DNA of 64,000 nt from Desulfovibrio desulfuricans DSM 642 (GCF_000420465.1 NZ_ATUZ01000017.1:156775-220774), one strand, 5' to 3'. Shown: positions 16,242 to 26,408, numbered from the stretch's first letter. Made by a program: numbers and translations. Notes: a model not told the origin generated them from the sequence alone.

Positions 16242-17450
16242 TCAGCGCAAGCCCACAAGCCATTGCAGCAGCGGGGGAGTTGTGGGCGGGCGGGGCGCTT
16301 GCCAGAAAGAATCGCGTCCGCTGTCAGAAAAGCGTATCCGCTCCCGCAACAGTCTCTGCGGAAAAGCGGCGCTTGTGGATACGAGCGGCCCTGCGGTTGC
16401 GGCATTTTCCTGAGCGGAATTTTCGGCAAGGGCGTCCGAATCGGCAGGCAGCGGCGCAGGGGCCAGCTCCACCATATATTTAAAAGGAATGTCCGCGCTT
16501 GGGCGCATGTTCATGATTTTGCGCACAATGGCAAGGCTGCTGCCAAACCGCTGGTCGTGGATCATCGCATAGGTGAGGGCGGGGGCGTTTGCTGGCTGCG
16601 TTGCCTGCGGAGTATCGGCGGGCAGCATGTCGGCTGGCAGGGGGGCCACCACTGGCAGCAGGGTGAAATTCAAAAAAGCATCGGCCACAACAGACTGCCG
16701 CGCAAGGTTACGGGCCAGGCTGTCGGGCAGGGCGGTGGCGGCAGTTTCCGGGCCTCGGGGGGTGCCAAGGGCGTTCATCCCTTGAGTGTACACCATGTCC
16801 CCGTTGGGTGTGGCTTCCGAATACAGGGCGCGCCAGAAAAAGGGCGAAAAGGCATCCGGCAGCACCACAATTTCCTGAGGTGCGCGGCCTTCCGCCGTGA
16901 GGCGTTCGCGGGTCTGCGCCGTATGCCAGGCGTTGAGGCCTATGGAAATGCCGGGATAGACAAAGAGCCACGCCATCGCCATCAGCAGGAGGCCGCGCTG
17001 TGCGCGCCAGCGCCAGATGGCCCATAGCAGGGGCAGGGTGACCAGCAGATCAATGATAAACACCGCGTTCAGCCGCACCCGCATGTGCGAGAATGGCACA
17101 AAGATCATGGTGCCGTAGGTGGTGATGCAGTCCAGCCAGATATGCAGCAAGACCATAGCCGTCATGAACAGCCATGTTTTGGCAAACCGCCAGTGACCGG
17201 GCGTTTGCGCCCGCCACAGCGAGCAGCCCACGAGCGCCAGCACCAGCCCCAGCAGCGGGGCAAAAAACAGGGAATGCGTAATGCCCCGGTGCAATAGCAA
17301 AAATTGCAGGGGGGTGTTCGCCATCAGCACATCAACATCGGGAGAGGCGGCGGCCAGGGCGGCCAGGGGCACAGCCCAGCGGCTCGCAGGGCGGTTGGGC
17401 ATAGCAAGCATGGCCACCGCGCCGCTTGCGGCGTGAGTTATTGGATCCAT
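16242..17450 (-). CDS. membrane-bound metal-dependent hydrolase (YdjM/DUF457 family)
   Basis: This 402-residue protein has an N-terminal DUF457 membrane domain with its metal-ligand motifs: DPITHAASGA at the start, ASPDVDVLM, HRGITHSLFF and HIWLDCITTYG. Three to five membrane segments span residues 10-170. A long periplasmic or cytoplasmic C-terminal domain of about 220 residues follows, Ala/Pro-rich near the end. Family members resemble phospholipase-C-type hydrolases, and the substrate is unknown. The lipoprotein gene precedes it by only 3 bases on the same strand, so the two form an operon. Confidence 0.8.
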   Translation of the reverse strand: MDPITHAASGAVAMLAMPNRPASRWAVPLAALAAASPDVDVLMANTPLQFLLLHRGITHSLFFAPLLGLVLALVGCSLWRAQTPGHWRFAKTWLFMTAMVLLHIWLDCITTYGTMIFVPFSHMRVRLNAVFIIDLLVTLPLLWAIWRWRAQRGLLLMAMAWLFVYPGISIGLNAWHTAQTRERLTAEGRAPQEIVVLPDAFSPFFWRALYSEATPNGDMVYTQGMNALGTPRGPETAATALPDSLARNLARQSVVADAFLNFTLLPVVAPLPADMLPADTPQATQPANAPALTYAMIHDQRFGSSLAIVRKIMNMRPSADIPFKYMVELAPAPLPADSDALAENSAQENAATAGPLVSTSAAFPQRLLRERIRFSDSGRDSFWQAPRPPTTPPLLQWLVGLR

Positions 17451-17453
17451 GTA

Positions 17454-17792
17454 TTACTGCCTGAACGGGCTGCGCTGCTTGGGCACAGACCTGTATTGCG
17501 GGTCTTCGGGGTTTACGTCCGTATCAAGGCCGTTCATGCGGCGAAACTGCTGCATGCGCCATTGCTGCATGTTGGCCATGACATCGGGGCGGTTTTGATA
17601 ATAGAGCATGCGCTGGGTGTTGTTTGATCCGTACACAGGGTAGCGCAACTGATCTTCCACGCTCACGCCCTGAGGCTGCGAATCGCTCTCGCTGGAGGAA
17701 CCCGCGCCGATGTCCTTGGGACCGCAACCACCCAGTCCGCCAACGGCGGCCAGCAGTAGTACAAAAAGGCAGGCAACGGATTTTCTGTTCAT
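17454..17792 (-). CDS. small lipoprotein of unknown function
   Basis: The protein is 112 residues with a type II signal peptide: positively charged MNRKS, a hydrophobic run, and a lipobox LGGC with the cysteine near residue 24. The mature part is Ser/Gln-rich and then Met/Arg/Gln-rich (NMQQWRMQQFRRMNG). ATG 17792 directly opens the signal peptide; the frame runs upstream without signal features. It sits 3 bases before the YdjM-like hydrolase. The family is not recognised. Confidence 0.75.
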   Translation of the reverse strand: MNRKSVACLFVLLLAAVGGLGGCGPKDIGAGSSSESDSQPQGVSVEDQLRYPVYGSNNTQRMLYYQNRPDVMANMQQWRMQQFRRMNGLDTDVNPEDPQYRSVPKQRSPFRQ

Positions 17793-18077
17793 AGGCACAG
17801 TATAGCTGTGTCGCAAAAACTCTGCAACAGGGGCTGAGGCGCGCTTCCTGCGGGCAAATCCGGGATTCTGCGGGCGAACCTGGCCCCGCAGGCATATTCT
17901 CCGCTGCATCGTGACAATGTTGCCCCTTTCGTCTGCCCGCACCCTTGGGGCACGGCATCCACATGCGGGCTTGCCTTGCAGAAAAACGCAGGGTATGTAG
18001 CATATTCAACACTTGCCCTTTTTTATTCAAGCGTTGTCCGGATTTGTCCGGCTACGACAATTTATACAGGAGTCGCC

Positions 18078-18719
18078 ATGCGTGCACCCAATTGCGGCAT
18101 CACCCCCGAAGGTTGGCCTTGCATCGGCCTTACCGCGTTCAGCGCGTTGGTTTTTGCCTGTATGGGCTGGTGGCTTCTGGCCGTGATTTTTCTGGCCCTC
18201 TGCTGGTTCAGCATGCACTTTTTCCGCGATCCCGAGCGGGTTGTGCCGCAGGGCGAGGGGCTTGCCGTAAGCCCTGCGGACGGCAAGGTTGTCCGCATTG
18301 AGGAACGCCCCGACCCATTCACCGATGAGCCCAAGCTGTGCATTAGCATTTTTATGAACGTGTTCAGCGTACACGTGAACCGCGCCCCCGTGGCGGGAAC
18401 CGTTGAAGACATCCGCTATTTCCCCGGCGCGTTTGTCAATGCCGCTTTTGACAAGGCCTCCACGCACAATGAGCGCTGCGCCTACAGCATGCGCGATGCG
18501 GACGGCAACCCCTGGACCATGGTGCAGATTGCCGGGCTTATCGCCCGCCGCATTGTCTGCCGCGTTGACGAAGGCGATGCCCTTGCCCGGGGGGAACGCT
18601 ACGGCATGATCCGCTTTGGCTCGCGAGTTGACCTTTACCTTCCTCAGGGATATGTTGCGGCCACGCGCATCGGCGAACAGGTCTTCGCCGGGCAGAGCGT
18701 GGTGGCTAGAGCGAAGTAG
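18078..18719 (+). CDS. psd: phosphatidylserine decarboxylase, short form
   Basis: Psd makes phosphatidylethanolamine from phosphatidylserine. The 213-residue proenzyme is of the short type: [44 protein letters not shown], and the self-cleavage site [10 protein letters not shown], where the Gly-Ser bond breaks and Ser becomes the pyruvoyl group. CAGGAG precedes ATG 18078. Two copies of TTGTCCGG lie just upstream (about 18034-18052). It stands 61 bases before pssA, the preceding step of the same pathway. Confidence 0.95.
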   Translation: MRAPNCGITPEGWPCIGLTAFSALVFACMGWWLLAVIFLALCWFSMHFFRDPERVVPQGEGLAVSPADGKVVRIEERPDPFTDEPKLCISIFMNVFSVHVNRAPVAGTVEDIRYFPGAFVNAAFDKASTHNERCAYSMRDADGNPWTMVQIAGLIARRIVCRVDEGDALARGERYGMIRFGSRVDLYLPQGYVAATRIGEQVFAGQSVVARAK

Positions 18720-18780
18720 CACAGCCGAAAAACGCGCCCCAAAGCCGACAGACCGGCACTTAGTTTAGTAAAGATGGTGA

Positions 18781-19545
18781 ATGATGGCCCCGGAAGTTAA
18801 AAAGCCGCGCAAGGGAGTATACCTCCTGCCGAACATGATCACGACGTTGAGCATGTTTCTCGGCTTTTTGTCCATGGTCTGGGCCGTGCAGGGGCGTTTT
18901 GAATCGGCCTGCCTCGCCATCCTGCTCTCCGCCGTCATGGACGGTCTGGACGGCAAGGTTGCCCGCCTCACCAATACGGCCAGCGAGTTCGGCGTTCAGT
19001 ACGATTCGCTTTCCGATCTTGTGGCTTTTGGCATTGCCCCGGCCATGCTTATGTGGCAGTGGGAGCTTTCGGCCCTTGGACGCATGGGGCTTGCCGCCGC
19101 CTTCATTTACGCTGCCTGCGGCGCTTTGCGCCTTGCGCGTTTTAACGTGAGCACTGCGGCTGTGGGCAAGCGCTTTTTTATCGGTCTGCCCATTCCTGCG
19201 GGCGGCTGCACCGTGGTCACCTTTGTTTTTTGCGCCGCGCATTTCCCTGCTATTATGGCTTCGGCCCTGCCCTACATGACCCTTGTTCTCGCCATTGGCG
19301 TAGGGGTTTTGATGGTCAGCAAGGTGCGCTATTTTTCCTTCAAGGAATATGATTTCCTGCGCGCCCATCCCATCCGCACCATGCTTTTCTTCCTGCTTGT
19401 GCTCGGAACGGTCATTTCCTTTCCGCGCGTCATGGGTTTTGTGCTTTGCGCCGTCTACATCATTGGCGGCATTGTCTACACCTTCGTCATCCTTCCCCGC
19501 CGCAATCGTCAGCTACTACGCGCCCTATCGCCCCAGAGCGATTGA
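18781..19545 (+). CDS. pssA: CDP-diacylglycerol--serine O-phosphatidyltransferase
   Basis: PssA joins serine to CDP-diacylglycerol at the membrane, giving the substrate of Psd. The 254-residue protein has the CDP-alcohol phosphatidyltransferase signature DGLDGKVAR followed by G-x3-D-x3-D (EFGVQYDSLSD) near residues 55-80 and about six membrane segments. Two adjacent ATG codons (18781 and 18784) could start it. A short G/C hairpin without a T-run (19562-19578) lies between it and leuA. Confidence 0.93.
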   Translation: MMAPEVKKPRKGVYLLPNMITTLSMFLGFLSMVWAVQGRFESACLAILLSAVMDGLDGKVARLTNTASEFGVQYDSLSDLVAFGIAPAMLMWQWELSALGRMGLAAAFIYAACGALRLARFNVSTAAVGKRFFIGLPIPAGGCTVVTFVFCAAHFPAIMASALPYMTLVLAIGVGVLMVSKVRYFSFKEYDFLRAHPIRTMLFFLLVLGTVISFPRVMGFVLCAVYIIGGIVYTFVILPRRNRQLLRALSPQSD

Positions 19546-19660
19546 GGTTGCGTAACGGTTGCCGCCCCCTTAGGGCGGAAACGCTCCCCTGGACAGCCGC
19601 CCTTTACGGTGGCCGTTATGCAAGATATAGCCATCTTTGTCAGAACCAGAGGAGTTTGTC

Positions 19661-21208
19661 ATGAACAACCGCGTCTATTTTTTCGACACCACCTTGCGCG
19701 ATGGCGAGCAGTCGCCCGGCGCCACCATGAACTTGCAGGAAAAGCTGCGTGTAGCCCATCAGCTTGAAGTACTCGGCGTGGACATTATGGAAGCGGGCTT
19801 TCCCGCCTCCAGCCCCGGCGATTTCGAGTCTGTGCAGCGCATTGCCTCACAGGCTGGCGATATTCAGGTGGCGGGCCTTGCCCGTTGCGTTCCCAATGAT
19901 ATCGACCGCTGCTGGGAAGCCGTGAAAGTGGCTAAAAATCCCCGCATCCATGTCTTTTTGTCCACATCTCCCCTGCACATGAAGCACAAGCTGCGCAAAG
20001 ATCCCGAAGACGTACTTAAGATGATCGTCGAGGGCGTCAAGCGCTGCGCCACATATACCAGCAACGTGGAATTTTCCCTTGAGGATTTTTCGCGCACCGA
20101 GGGCGATTTTGCCTGCCGTGTGGTCGAGGCCGCCATCAATGCCGGAGCCAGCACCATCAATCTGCCCGATACCGTGGGCTATGCCGAACCGCAGGAATAC
20201 GCCGCGCTGCTTGACCACGTCATCAAGAACACGCCCAACAGCGACAAGGCCATCTTCAGCGTACACTGCCACAACGACCTCGGCCTTGCCGTGGCCAACA
20301 CCTTGGCCGCCTTCCGCGTGGGCGTGCGCCAGGCAGAGGTTACGCTGTGCGGCATAGGCGAGCGCGCCGGTAATGCCGCCCTTGAAGAAGTGGTCATGAA
20401 CCTGCGTGTGCGCCACGATTATTACCAGCTTGAGCACAACATCGTCACCGAGCAGCTTTACCCCTCGTGCCGCCTGCTTTCCATGACCATTGGTCAGCCC
20501 ATTGCCAACAACAAGGCCATTGTGGGCGCCAATGCCTTTGCGCACGAGTCGGGCATCCATCAGGACGGCATGCTCAAGAACCGCGAAACTTACGAGATCA
20601 TGACCCCGCAGTCTGTGGGCCGCACCGAGAGCAATCTTGTGATCGGCAAGCACTCTGGCCGCAACGCCGTGCGCAACAAGTTTGAGAGCATGGGCTACAA
20701 GCTGGACGACGAGCAGCTCAACCTCGTGTTTGAAGCTGTGAAGCAGCTGGCTGACCGCAAGAAAACCCTGCATGACGATGACCTCATGGCCCTTGTGCAG
20801 GAAGAAGTCTACCGCATGCCCGATCTTTTCCGCCTGCGCCATGTGAGCGTGCAGAGTTCCGATACGGGCGGCGTGCCGCCCACGGCTGCCGTCATTATGG
20901 ACATCAAGGGGATTGAAAGCAGCGGCGCTGGCTTTGGCGTTGGCCCTGTGGACGCCCTGTTCAACGTGATCGCCGACATGGTGGGCCGCCAGCCCGAACT
21001 TGAGCAGTACGCCATCAACGCCATCACTGGCGGCACCGATGCCCAGGGTGAAGTGACCGTGCGTCTGCGCGAGGGTGAAGTGAGCGCCGTGGGGCGCGGT
21101 ACCCATCCGGATATTTTTGTTGCCAGCGCACGCGCTTACGTCAACGCCCTTAACCACCTGTTCAAGAAGGAACAGGAAGGACCGAGGCTGCACTGCCAGC
21201 ACGATTAA
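19661..21208 (+). CDS. leuA: 2-isopropylmalate synthase
   Basis: LeuA condenses acetyl-CoA with 2-oxoisovalerate, the committed step to leucine. The 515-residue protein opens with the [15 protein letters not shown] motif and has the metal-binding [16 protein letters not shown]-terminal LeuA dimer/allosteric domain (about residues 395-505, with [11 protein letters not shown] and [12 protein letters not shown]) normally confers leucine feedback. GAGGAG precedes ATG 19661. It heads the leuA-leuC-leuD-leuB set. Confidence 0.97.
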   Translation: MNNRVYFFDTTLRDGEQSPGATMNLQEKLRVAHQLEVLGVDIMEAGFPASSPGDFESVQRIASQAGDIQVAGLARCVPNDIDRCWEAVKVAKNPRIHVFLSTSPLHMKHKLRKDPEDVLKMIVEGVKRCATYTSNVEFSLEDFSRTEGDFACRVVEAAINAGASTINLPDTVGYAEPQEYAALLDHVIKNTPNSDKAIFSVHCHNDLGLAVANTLAAFRVGVRQAEVTLCGIGERAGNAALEEVVMNLRVRHDYYQLEHNIVTEQLYPSCRLLSMTIGQPIANNKAIVGANAFAHESGIHQDGMLKNRETYEIMTPQSVGRTESNLVIGKHSGRNAVRNKFESMGYKLDDEQLNLVFEAVKQLADRKKTLHDDDLMALVQEEVYRMPDLFRLRHVSVQSSDTGGVPPTAAVIMDIKGIESSGAGFGVGPVDALFNVIADMVGRQPELEQYAINAITGGTDAQGEVTVRLREGEVSAVGRGTHPDIFVASARAYVNALNHLFKKEQEGPRLHCQHD

Positions 21209-21409
21209 GGGCTGTTCCTCTGGTCTGAACGGGTCTGACCGCCCCTCCCCTGGGGCGGCTGGCCTGTGGAGCCAAGACGCACCCGCGCCGCGCAGGTAAA
21301 GCCTGTGCGGGCGAAATAAAAAAACAGGCGCTCGGTTTTTGCCGCGCCTTACGAAACACCGTATTCGCCGCGCCCCCCCTCGGTGGAGCCAGGATGAAAG
21401 GAGTAGATC

Positions 21410-22672
21410 ATGCCACAGACGCTTGCGCAAAAAATTTTGCAAGCCCACACAGACGAAGTTGTGGAACGGGACGGCCAGATTGTTCAGTGCCGCGTGTCGC
21501 TGGTGCTCGCCAACGACATCACCGGGCCGCTGGCCATCAAATCTTTCAAGGGAATGGGCGCGGAAAAGGTTTTTGACAAAGACAAGATCGCTCTGGTCAT
21601 GGATCACTTTACGCCGCAAAAAGATATTGATTCCGCCAATCAGGTCATGGTGACGCGCAAATTCGCCGAAGAACAGAACATCACCCACTATTATGAAGGC
21701 GGCGACTGCGGCGTGGAACACACCCTGCTGCCCGAGCAGGGTCTTGTGGGCCCCGGCGATGTGGTCATTGGCGCAGACAGCCATACCTGCACCTACGGCG
21801 GCATCGGCGCTTTTGCCACGGGCATGGGCTCTACCGATATTGCCGCCGCAATGGCGCTGGGCGAAACCTGGTTCAAGGTGCCGTCCACCATCCGCGTCAA
21901 TATTGACGGTCAGATGCCCAAGTGGCTGCGCGGCAAGGATCTGATGCTCATGCTCATCGGCGCTATCGGCGTGGACGGCGCTCTCTACAAGGCCCTGGAA
22001 TTCGGCGGCTCTGTGGTGGACGACCTTTCTGTTGAAGGCCGCCTGTGCATGGCAAACATGGCCATTGAAGCGGGCGGCAAGGTGGGCCTGTTTGCGGTGG
22101 ACGCCAAGACGCGCGCCTACTGCGCGGAGCACAAGCGCCCTGGCCTGACGCAGGATCTGGCCGCAGACCCAGGCGCTGTTTACGAGCGCGTGGTCAATAT
22201 TGACGTGACCGGCAAGGAGCCAGTAGTGGCCTGCCCGCACCTGCCCTCCAACGTCAAACCTGTTTCCGAGGTGCGTGATACGCCCATCCAGCAGGTGGTT
22301 ATCGGTTCCTGCACCAATGGCCGCATCAGCGACATGCGCGATGCCGCCGAAGTGCTGCGGGGCCGCAAGGTTGCCAGGCACCTGCGCTGCATTGTGCTGC
22401 CCTCCACGCCCACGGTGTGGAAGCAGTGCCTCAAGGAAGGCCTCATTGAAACCTTCATGGAATCCGGCTGCGTGGTCGGCCCCTGCACATGCGGCCCCTG
22501 CCTTGGCGGTCACATGGGCATCCTGGGCGATGGCGAACGCGCTGTGGCCACCACCAACCGCAATTTCAAGGGCCGCATGGGCAGCCTGAGTTCCGAGGTT
22601 TATCTGGCAAGCCCCATCGTGGCAGCCGCTTCGGCCATTGCGGGTTGCGTGGCCGGGCCTGATCAGCTCTAG
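21410..22672 (+). CDS. leuC: 3-isopropylmalate dehydratase large subunit
   Basis: LeuC is the [4Fe-4S] subunit that isomerises 2- to 3-isopropylmalate with LeuD. The 420-residue protein is the shorter HACN/archaeal-like type. It shows the cluster ligands in GSCTNGRISDMRDAAEVL (Cys near residue 302) and CVVGPCTCGPCLGG (near 360). ATGAAAGGAGTAGATC precedes the ATG, giving GGAG at 7-8 bases. A 201-base gap from leuA contains a 7-base GC stem (21239-21258) with no T-run. Confidence 0.96.
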   Translation: MPQTLAQKILQAHTDEVVERDGQIVQCRVSLVLANDITGPLAIKSFKGMGAEKVFDKDKIALVMDHFTPQKDIDSANQVMVTRKFAEEQNITHYYEGGDCGVEHTLLPEQGLVGPGDVVIGADSHTCTYGGIGAFATGMGSTDIAAAMALGETWFKVPSTIRVNIDGQMPKWLRGKDLMLMLIGAIGVDGALYKALEFGGSVVDDLSVEGRLCMANMAIEAGGKVGLFAVDAKTRAYCAEHKRPGLTQDLAADPGAVYERVVNIDVTGKEPVVACPHLPSNVKPVSEVRDTPIQQVVIGSCTNGRISDMRDAAEVLRGRKVARHLRCIVLPSTPTVWKQCLKEGLIETFMESGCVVGPCTCGPCLGGHMGILGDGERAVATTNRNFKGRMGSLSSEVYLASPIVAAASAIAGCVAGPDQL

Positions 22673-22741
22673 GCAGCACACATCAGTACCTGTCTGTGCC
22701 CTGGCTCACCGCGCCCGGCGCAGAGAAAGAAGGACAGCCTC

Positions 22742-23233
22742 ATGAATTACAAAGGTAAGGCCCACAAAGTGGGCGAGCACATTGATACGGACGCCATTAT
22801 TCCCGCGCGTTTTCTGGTCACCACCGATTCCAAAAAGCTGGGCGAAAACTGCATGTCCGGCCTTGAGCCAGACTGGGTCAAGCGCGTGACCCCCGGCGAC
22901 ATCATGGTCGCGGGCCGCAATTTTGGCTGCGGTTCCTCCCGTGAACACGCGCCCATCGCCATTCTTGGTGCGGGCATGCACGTGGTGATCGGCCACAGCT
23001 TTGCGCGTATTTTTTACCGCAACTCCTTCAATATGGGCCTGCTGCTCATGGAAGTGGGCGACGACGTGGACAAGATCAATGACGGCGACGAGCTGGAAAT
23101 CGACGCCGCTACCGGCATTATCCGCGACCTGACCAACGGCGCGCAGATAACCTGCCCCCCGCTGCCCAAGTCCATGGCCGCCATTCTGGATAAGGGTGGG
23201 TTGGTCGGCTATGTCAAGGAGCGCTTGGCCTAA
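22742..23233 (+). CDS. leuD: 3-isopropylmalate dehydratase small subunit
   Basis: This is the 163-residue partner of LeuC, with the swivel-domain motifs [14 protein letters not shown] near the start and [17 protein letters not shown] in the middle. The size fits the small archaeal-like type that pairs with 420-residue LeuC proteins. It lies 69 bases after leuC. The 194-base gap that follows holds a large palindromic element before leuB. Confidence 0.96.
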   Translation: MNYKGKAHKVGEHIDTDAIIPARFLVTTDSKKLGENCMSGLEPDWVKRVTPGDIMVAGRNFGCGSSREHAPIAILGAGMHVVIGHSFARIFYRNSFNMGLLLMEVGDDVDKINDGDELEIDAATGIIRDLTNGAQITCPPLPKSMAAILDKGGLVGYVKERLA

Positions 23234-23250
23234 ATTGCCCTTTTGCTCTC

Positions 23251-23336
23251 TGGCGGCTTTAGATAATCCTTTTTACTCCGGTCGAGTACCATGAGAGTAC
23301 ACTCCCTGCGCAAAAAGGATTATCTGCCTTGCCAGA
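23251..23336. repeat. palindromic element between leuD and leuB
   Basis: A perfect 14-base inverted repeat (AGATAATCCTTTTT, 23261-23274; complement at 23312-23325) encloses 37 bases. Outside it the flanks GGCGGCTTT and GCCTTGCC extend the symmetry imperfectly. Inside, GAGTAC occurs twice (23284-23289, 23295-23300). It could be a leader structure, a small transposable or REP-type element, or a binding site. No coding sequence is present. Confidence 0.6.
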
Positions 23337-23427
23337 AAACAAAAATCCAATTTAGTAAAAAAGCTGGTTAGCGGATCCTTACGAGAAAATAGGCATCAAC
23401 AGAAAGCATTGAGTTCAAGGATATTTT

Positions 23428-24501
23428 ATGAAAAAGACCATCTGCCTCTTGCCGGGTGACGGCATCGGCCCGGAGATTCTGGCCGAAGGTGTTAAGGTTC
23501 TCAAGGCCGCCGCTGAAAAGTTCGGCCACGAATTTGTTTTTGACACCGCCCACATTGGCGGTTCCGCCATTGATGCGGCTGGCGACCCCCTGCCGGAAGA
23601 AACCGTGCACAAGTGCCGCAATGCCGACGCCGTTTTTCTGGCGGCTGTGGGCGGCCCCAAGTGGGACGCCCTCGCGCCCGAAAAACGCCCGGAAAAAGGC
23701 CTGTTGCGCATCCGCAAGGAGCTTGAGCTTTTTGCCAACCTGCGCCCGGCCATGCTGCTGCCCGAACTGGCAGGCGCGTGCCTGCTGCGTGCCGACATCG
23801 CCGCCAAGGGCCTTGACCTCGTGGTTGTGCGCGAACTGACCGGCGACATCTATTTTGGCGAGCCGCGCGGGCAGGAAATGCGCGATGGCCTGCGCACCGG
23901 CTACAACACAATGGTGTACAACGAGGAAGAAATCCGCCGCATTGCCACAGTGGCTTTTGAAACGGCGCGCAAACGCCGCAACAAGGTCTGCTCTGTGGAA
24001 AAGAGCAACGTGCTGGAAACCTCGCGCCTGTGGAAGGAAGTGGTCATTGAAACGCACCGCCAGTATGCCGATGTGGAGCTGACCCACATGTACGTGGACA
24101 ATGCCGCCATGCAGCTTGTGCGTGATCCTTCGCAGTTTGACGTGATCCTCACGGGCAATATTTTTGGCGATATCCTGTCTGACGAAGCCTCGGTCATCAC
24201 CGGCTCGCTGGGCATGCTGCCCTCGGCCTCCATGGGCGCTTCCGGCCCCGGCCTGTTTGAACCCATCCACGGCTCCGCCCCCGACATCGCGGGGCAGAAC
24301 AAGGCCAATCCTCTTGCCACCATTCTTTCCGGGGCCATGATGCTGCGCCTTGGCTTTGATATGGGCAAGGAAGCCGATGCCATCGAGGCGGCAGTGCGCA
24401 AGGCTCTGGCCGATGGTTTCCGCACTGGCGACATTATGGAACCCGGCAAAACCCTGCTGGGTTGCAAAGAAATGGGCGACAAGGTTGTGGAGCGGCTGTA
24501 A
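23428..24501 (+). CDS. leuB: 3-isopropylmalate dehydrogenase
   Basis: LeuB oxidatively decarboxylates 3-isopropylmalate with NAD. The 357-residue protein has the family pattern: [11 protein letters not shown] at the start, [25 protein letters not shown], and late [36 protein letters not shown] precedes the ATG (GGA at 8 bases). A strong terminator follows 22 bases after the stop, so the leucine set ends here. Confidence 0.97.
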   Translation: MKKTICLLPGDGIGPEILAEGVKVLKAAAEKFGHEFVFDTAHIGGSAIDAAGDPLPEETVHKCRNADAVFLAAVGGPKWDALAPEKRPEKGLLRIRKELELFANLRPAMLLPELAGACLLRADIAAKGLDLVVVRELTGDIYFGEPRGQEMRDGLRTGYNTMVYNEEEIRRIATVAFETARKRRNKVCSVEKSNVLETSRLWKEVVIETHRQYADVELTHMYVDNAAMQLVRDPSQFDVILTGNIFGDILSDEASVITGSLGMLPSASMGASGPGLFEPIHGSAPDIAGQNKANPLATILSGAMMLRLGFDMGKEADAIEAAVRKALADGFRTGDIMEPGKTLLGCKEMGDKVVERL

Positions 24502-24522
24502 CCGCTGCTCCGAACCATTTCA

Positions 24523-24564
24523 AAAAGGCCGTCCGCACCATCGGGCGGCCTTTTGTGGTTTTTA
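24523..24564 (+). terminator. intrinsic terminator after leuB
   Basis: A 13-base stem with one G-U pair (24523-24535 with 24542-24554) and a CACCAT-type loop is followed by GTGGTTTTTACC. Confidence 0.85.
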
Positions 24565-24602
24565 CCATGCAGACTTCTGCACAAGGGTATAGAGGCGAAA
24601 TA

Positions 24603-25460
24603 ATGAAAGCTACCACAGACAAGCTGAGCGATTGGGTAGTCAAAATCGCGTGCGGCAGAGATTTTGAAACGCAGCTTCAGGATGTTGCAGCTACTGGCCA
24701 GCATGGCGCGCCGCAGGTTCTGCGGGCCATGGCTCTGGGGGCGAACGGCTTTGCAGGGGTGCCGCAACAGGCGGATTTGGCGTTGGTTTTCGGCTGCTAC
24801 AGGCCATTCAGCACGCCCAATATTCTGCGCGAGGTGGCGTGGATTTTGGGCCGCCTTGGCATGGCCCACACCTGGCTGGAGAAAGAAAACTGCTGCGGTT
24901 TGCCCCTGCTGCATCAGGTCGCGTCAGAGGACAGGCCGCAGATGGTAGAAGCCGCCCAGGGCTTTGTGCGGGGCAACAGCACGGCGGCAGCGCAAAAGGG
25001 CGCATCCCGCCTCGCATACTGCTGTGCTGGCTGTGCGCACGTGGCCAAGTCGGTTGATGCCGGGGGGGATGTTTCCCACAGCTATATTCTTGACGTGCTG
25101 CTGGACGCCCTGAAAGGGCAGAGCTTGCGGGTCAATCCCTTGAAAGTGGCCTATTTTGAAGGATGCCACACCTCGTACCGCAGGCCCTTTCCGCAGACAT
25201 CGCTAGACTGGCCCGCTTACAGGCAGTTTCTTGAAGGGGTGGAAGGGCTTGCTGTACAGGATGTTGCGGGCGGCCTGTGCTGCAAAAATCAGTCTGACCG
25301 GATAGTGGCGGCGGCGCTGGATGGCGGAATTGACGCTCTTGTATGCGCCTGTTCCGGCTGCACGGTGGCCCTGCGCGGTGCTGGTCAGGGGAAGCTCAGG
25401 GTTATGAGCTATACCGAATTATTGGCTCGGGCCTTGGGGTATGAACCCACAGAGCTGTAG
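24603..25460 (+). CDS. HdrB-like cysteine-rich (CCG) iron-sulfur protein
   Basis: This 285-residue soluble protein has two copies of the cysteine-rich CCG (DUF224) pattern. The first is FGC ... ENCCGLPL ... CCAGC, and the second is YFEGC ... GLCCKNQ ... CACSGC. In the second, the usual CCG reads CCK. Such domains in HdrB bind a non-cubane [4Fe-4S] cluster for disulfide or thiol chemistry, and also occur in lactate and glycolate oxidase subunits. There is no ferredoxin domain, so it must receive electrons from a partner not seen nearby. AGAGG lies before ATG 24603, and the frame upstream lies within the leuB terminator. It ends at a bidirectional terminator. Confidence 0.75.
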   Translation: MKATTDKLSDWVVKIACGRDFETQLQDVAATGQHGAPQVLRAMALGANGFAGVPQQADLALVFGCYRPFSTPNILREVAWILGRLGMAHTWLEKENCCGLPLLHQVASEDRPQMVEAAQGFVRGNSTAAAQKGASRLAYCCAGCAHVAKSVDAGGDVSHSYILDVLLDALKGQSLRVNPLKVAYFEGCHTSYRRPFPQTSLDWPAYRQFLEGVEGLAVQDVAGGLCCKNQSDRIVAAALDGGIDALVCACSGCTVALRGAGQGKLRVMSYTELLARALGYEPTEL

Positions 25461-25476
25461 AGTTCTGGCAGCAGAA

Positions 25477-25519
25477 AATAAAAAAGCGCGGCAAACATAA
25501 TTTGCCGCGCTTTTTTATG
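25477..25519. terminator. bidirectional intrinsic terminator
   Basis: A 15-base perfect stem (25481-25495 and 25501-25515) with a CATAA loop is flanked by A-runs and T-runs on both sides. It serves the CCG protein (plus) and the EamA transporter (minus). Confidence 0.9.
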
Positions 25520-26408
25520 CGTGTTTGTGTCGCTGAAAAAAGGCCGTTATCTGTTTGCCCAGCATGACCATCACAACCGAAGCGGCAATAAAGGCCACCC
25601 CTGCAACCAGCGACATGCTGAACGGTTCGCTGAACACCAGAATCCCCACCACTACAGCGGTTACAGGCTCCATAACGCCAAGGATGGATGTCAGCGTGGA
25701 GCCGATGCGCTGTACGGCAAGAATGAGAGTGAGGTTTGAAATAACGGCTGTCACCACGGCCAGCAAAGTTGCGAGCAGCAGTTCCCACCATGAATGCAGG
25801 GGGTGGAACGAGTCGGATAGCAGGGCGTTGGCCCCGGAAATAACCGACCCAAAGGCCAGCACGTAAAAAGTCATTACAAGCCCGCTCATGTTGGGAATGC
25901 GCGCGGCATAAATGGTTGTGATGTATACGGCGTTGCACAGTGCGGAAAGCAGAAGCAGGGCCACAGCCAGCAGGCTTGCCCCCCCCATGTCGCCATCATT
26001 GCCGCCGCAGAGCAGGTAAACGCCAGCGATTGCCAGCAGGATGGACAGGGCCGTGATCCACGAGAAGCGCTCGTGATAAAACACAATCATGATCAGCATG
26101 ACCATGACGGGATAGGTAAATTGCAGCGTTGCCACAACCCCGCTCGGCATGTGCTTGAATCCCCAAAAAAAGAGCAGGGCCGCCATTGTGTACATGGTGC
26201 TCATGCCAGCAAGCTTGCACAGGTCAATGCCGCGCGCGCTGAATCGTTCGCCGCGTACGGCAAGCACTATACCCAGTACCACTGTGGCAATGGCAAAGCG
26301 GTAGAACAGGGCGGAAGGCCCTGAAACGCCGCCATGCATCAGCGGTAGTGTAAACAGAGGGATAAGGCCAAAGGCCGCAGAAGAAATAATACTGTAAAAA
26401 AAGCCCAT
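25515..26408 (-). CDS. EamA/DMT-superfamily transporter
   Basis: The protein is 297 residues with ten predicted membrane segments arranged as two EamA repeats (about residues 5-135 and 155-285). The conserved late YPVMVMLIMIVFYHERF and LGVMEPVTAVVVGILVFSEPFS segments mark the repeat ends. Members export or import metabolites such as amino acids or nucleosides; the substrate cannot be read from sequence. AAGGA lies before ATG 26408 (MGFFYS), which is preferred to the upstream frame start. It stands alone between two terminators. Confidence 0.85.
   Translation of the reverse strand: MGFFYSIISSAAFGLIPLFTLPLMHGGVSGPSALFYRFAIATVVLGIVLAVRGERFSARGIDLCKLAGMSTMYTMAALLFFWGFKHMPSGVVATLQFTYPVMVMLIMIVFYHERFSWITALSILLAIAGVYLLCGGNDGDMGGASLLAVALLLLSALCNAVYITTIYAARIPNMSGLVMTFYVLAFGSVISGANALLSDSFHPLHSWWELLLATLLAVVTAVISNLTLILAVQRIGSTLTSILGVMEPVTAVVVGILVFSEPFSMSLVAGVAFIAASVVMVMLGKQITAFFQRHKHA

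Noticed and set aside
19847..22681. 944-codon open frame on the minus strand across leuA and leuC
   Set aside because: It is a shadow of high-GC coding DNA; the His/Gly/Ala-rich translation has no family features and the plus-strand genes are certain.
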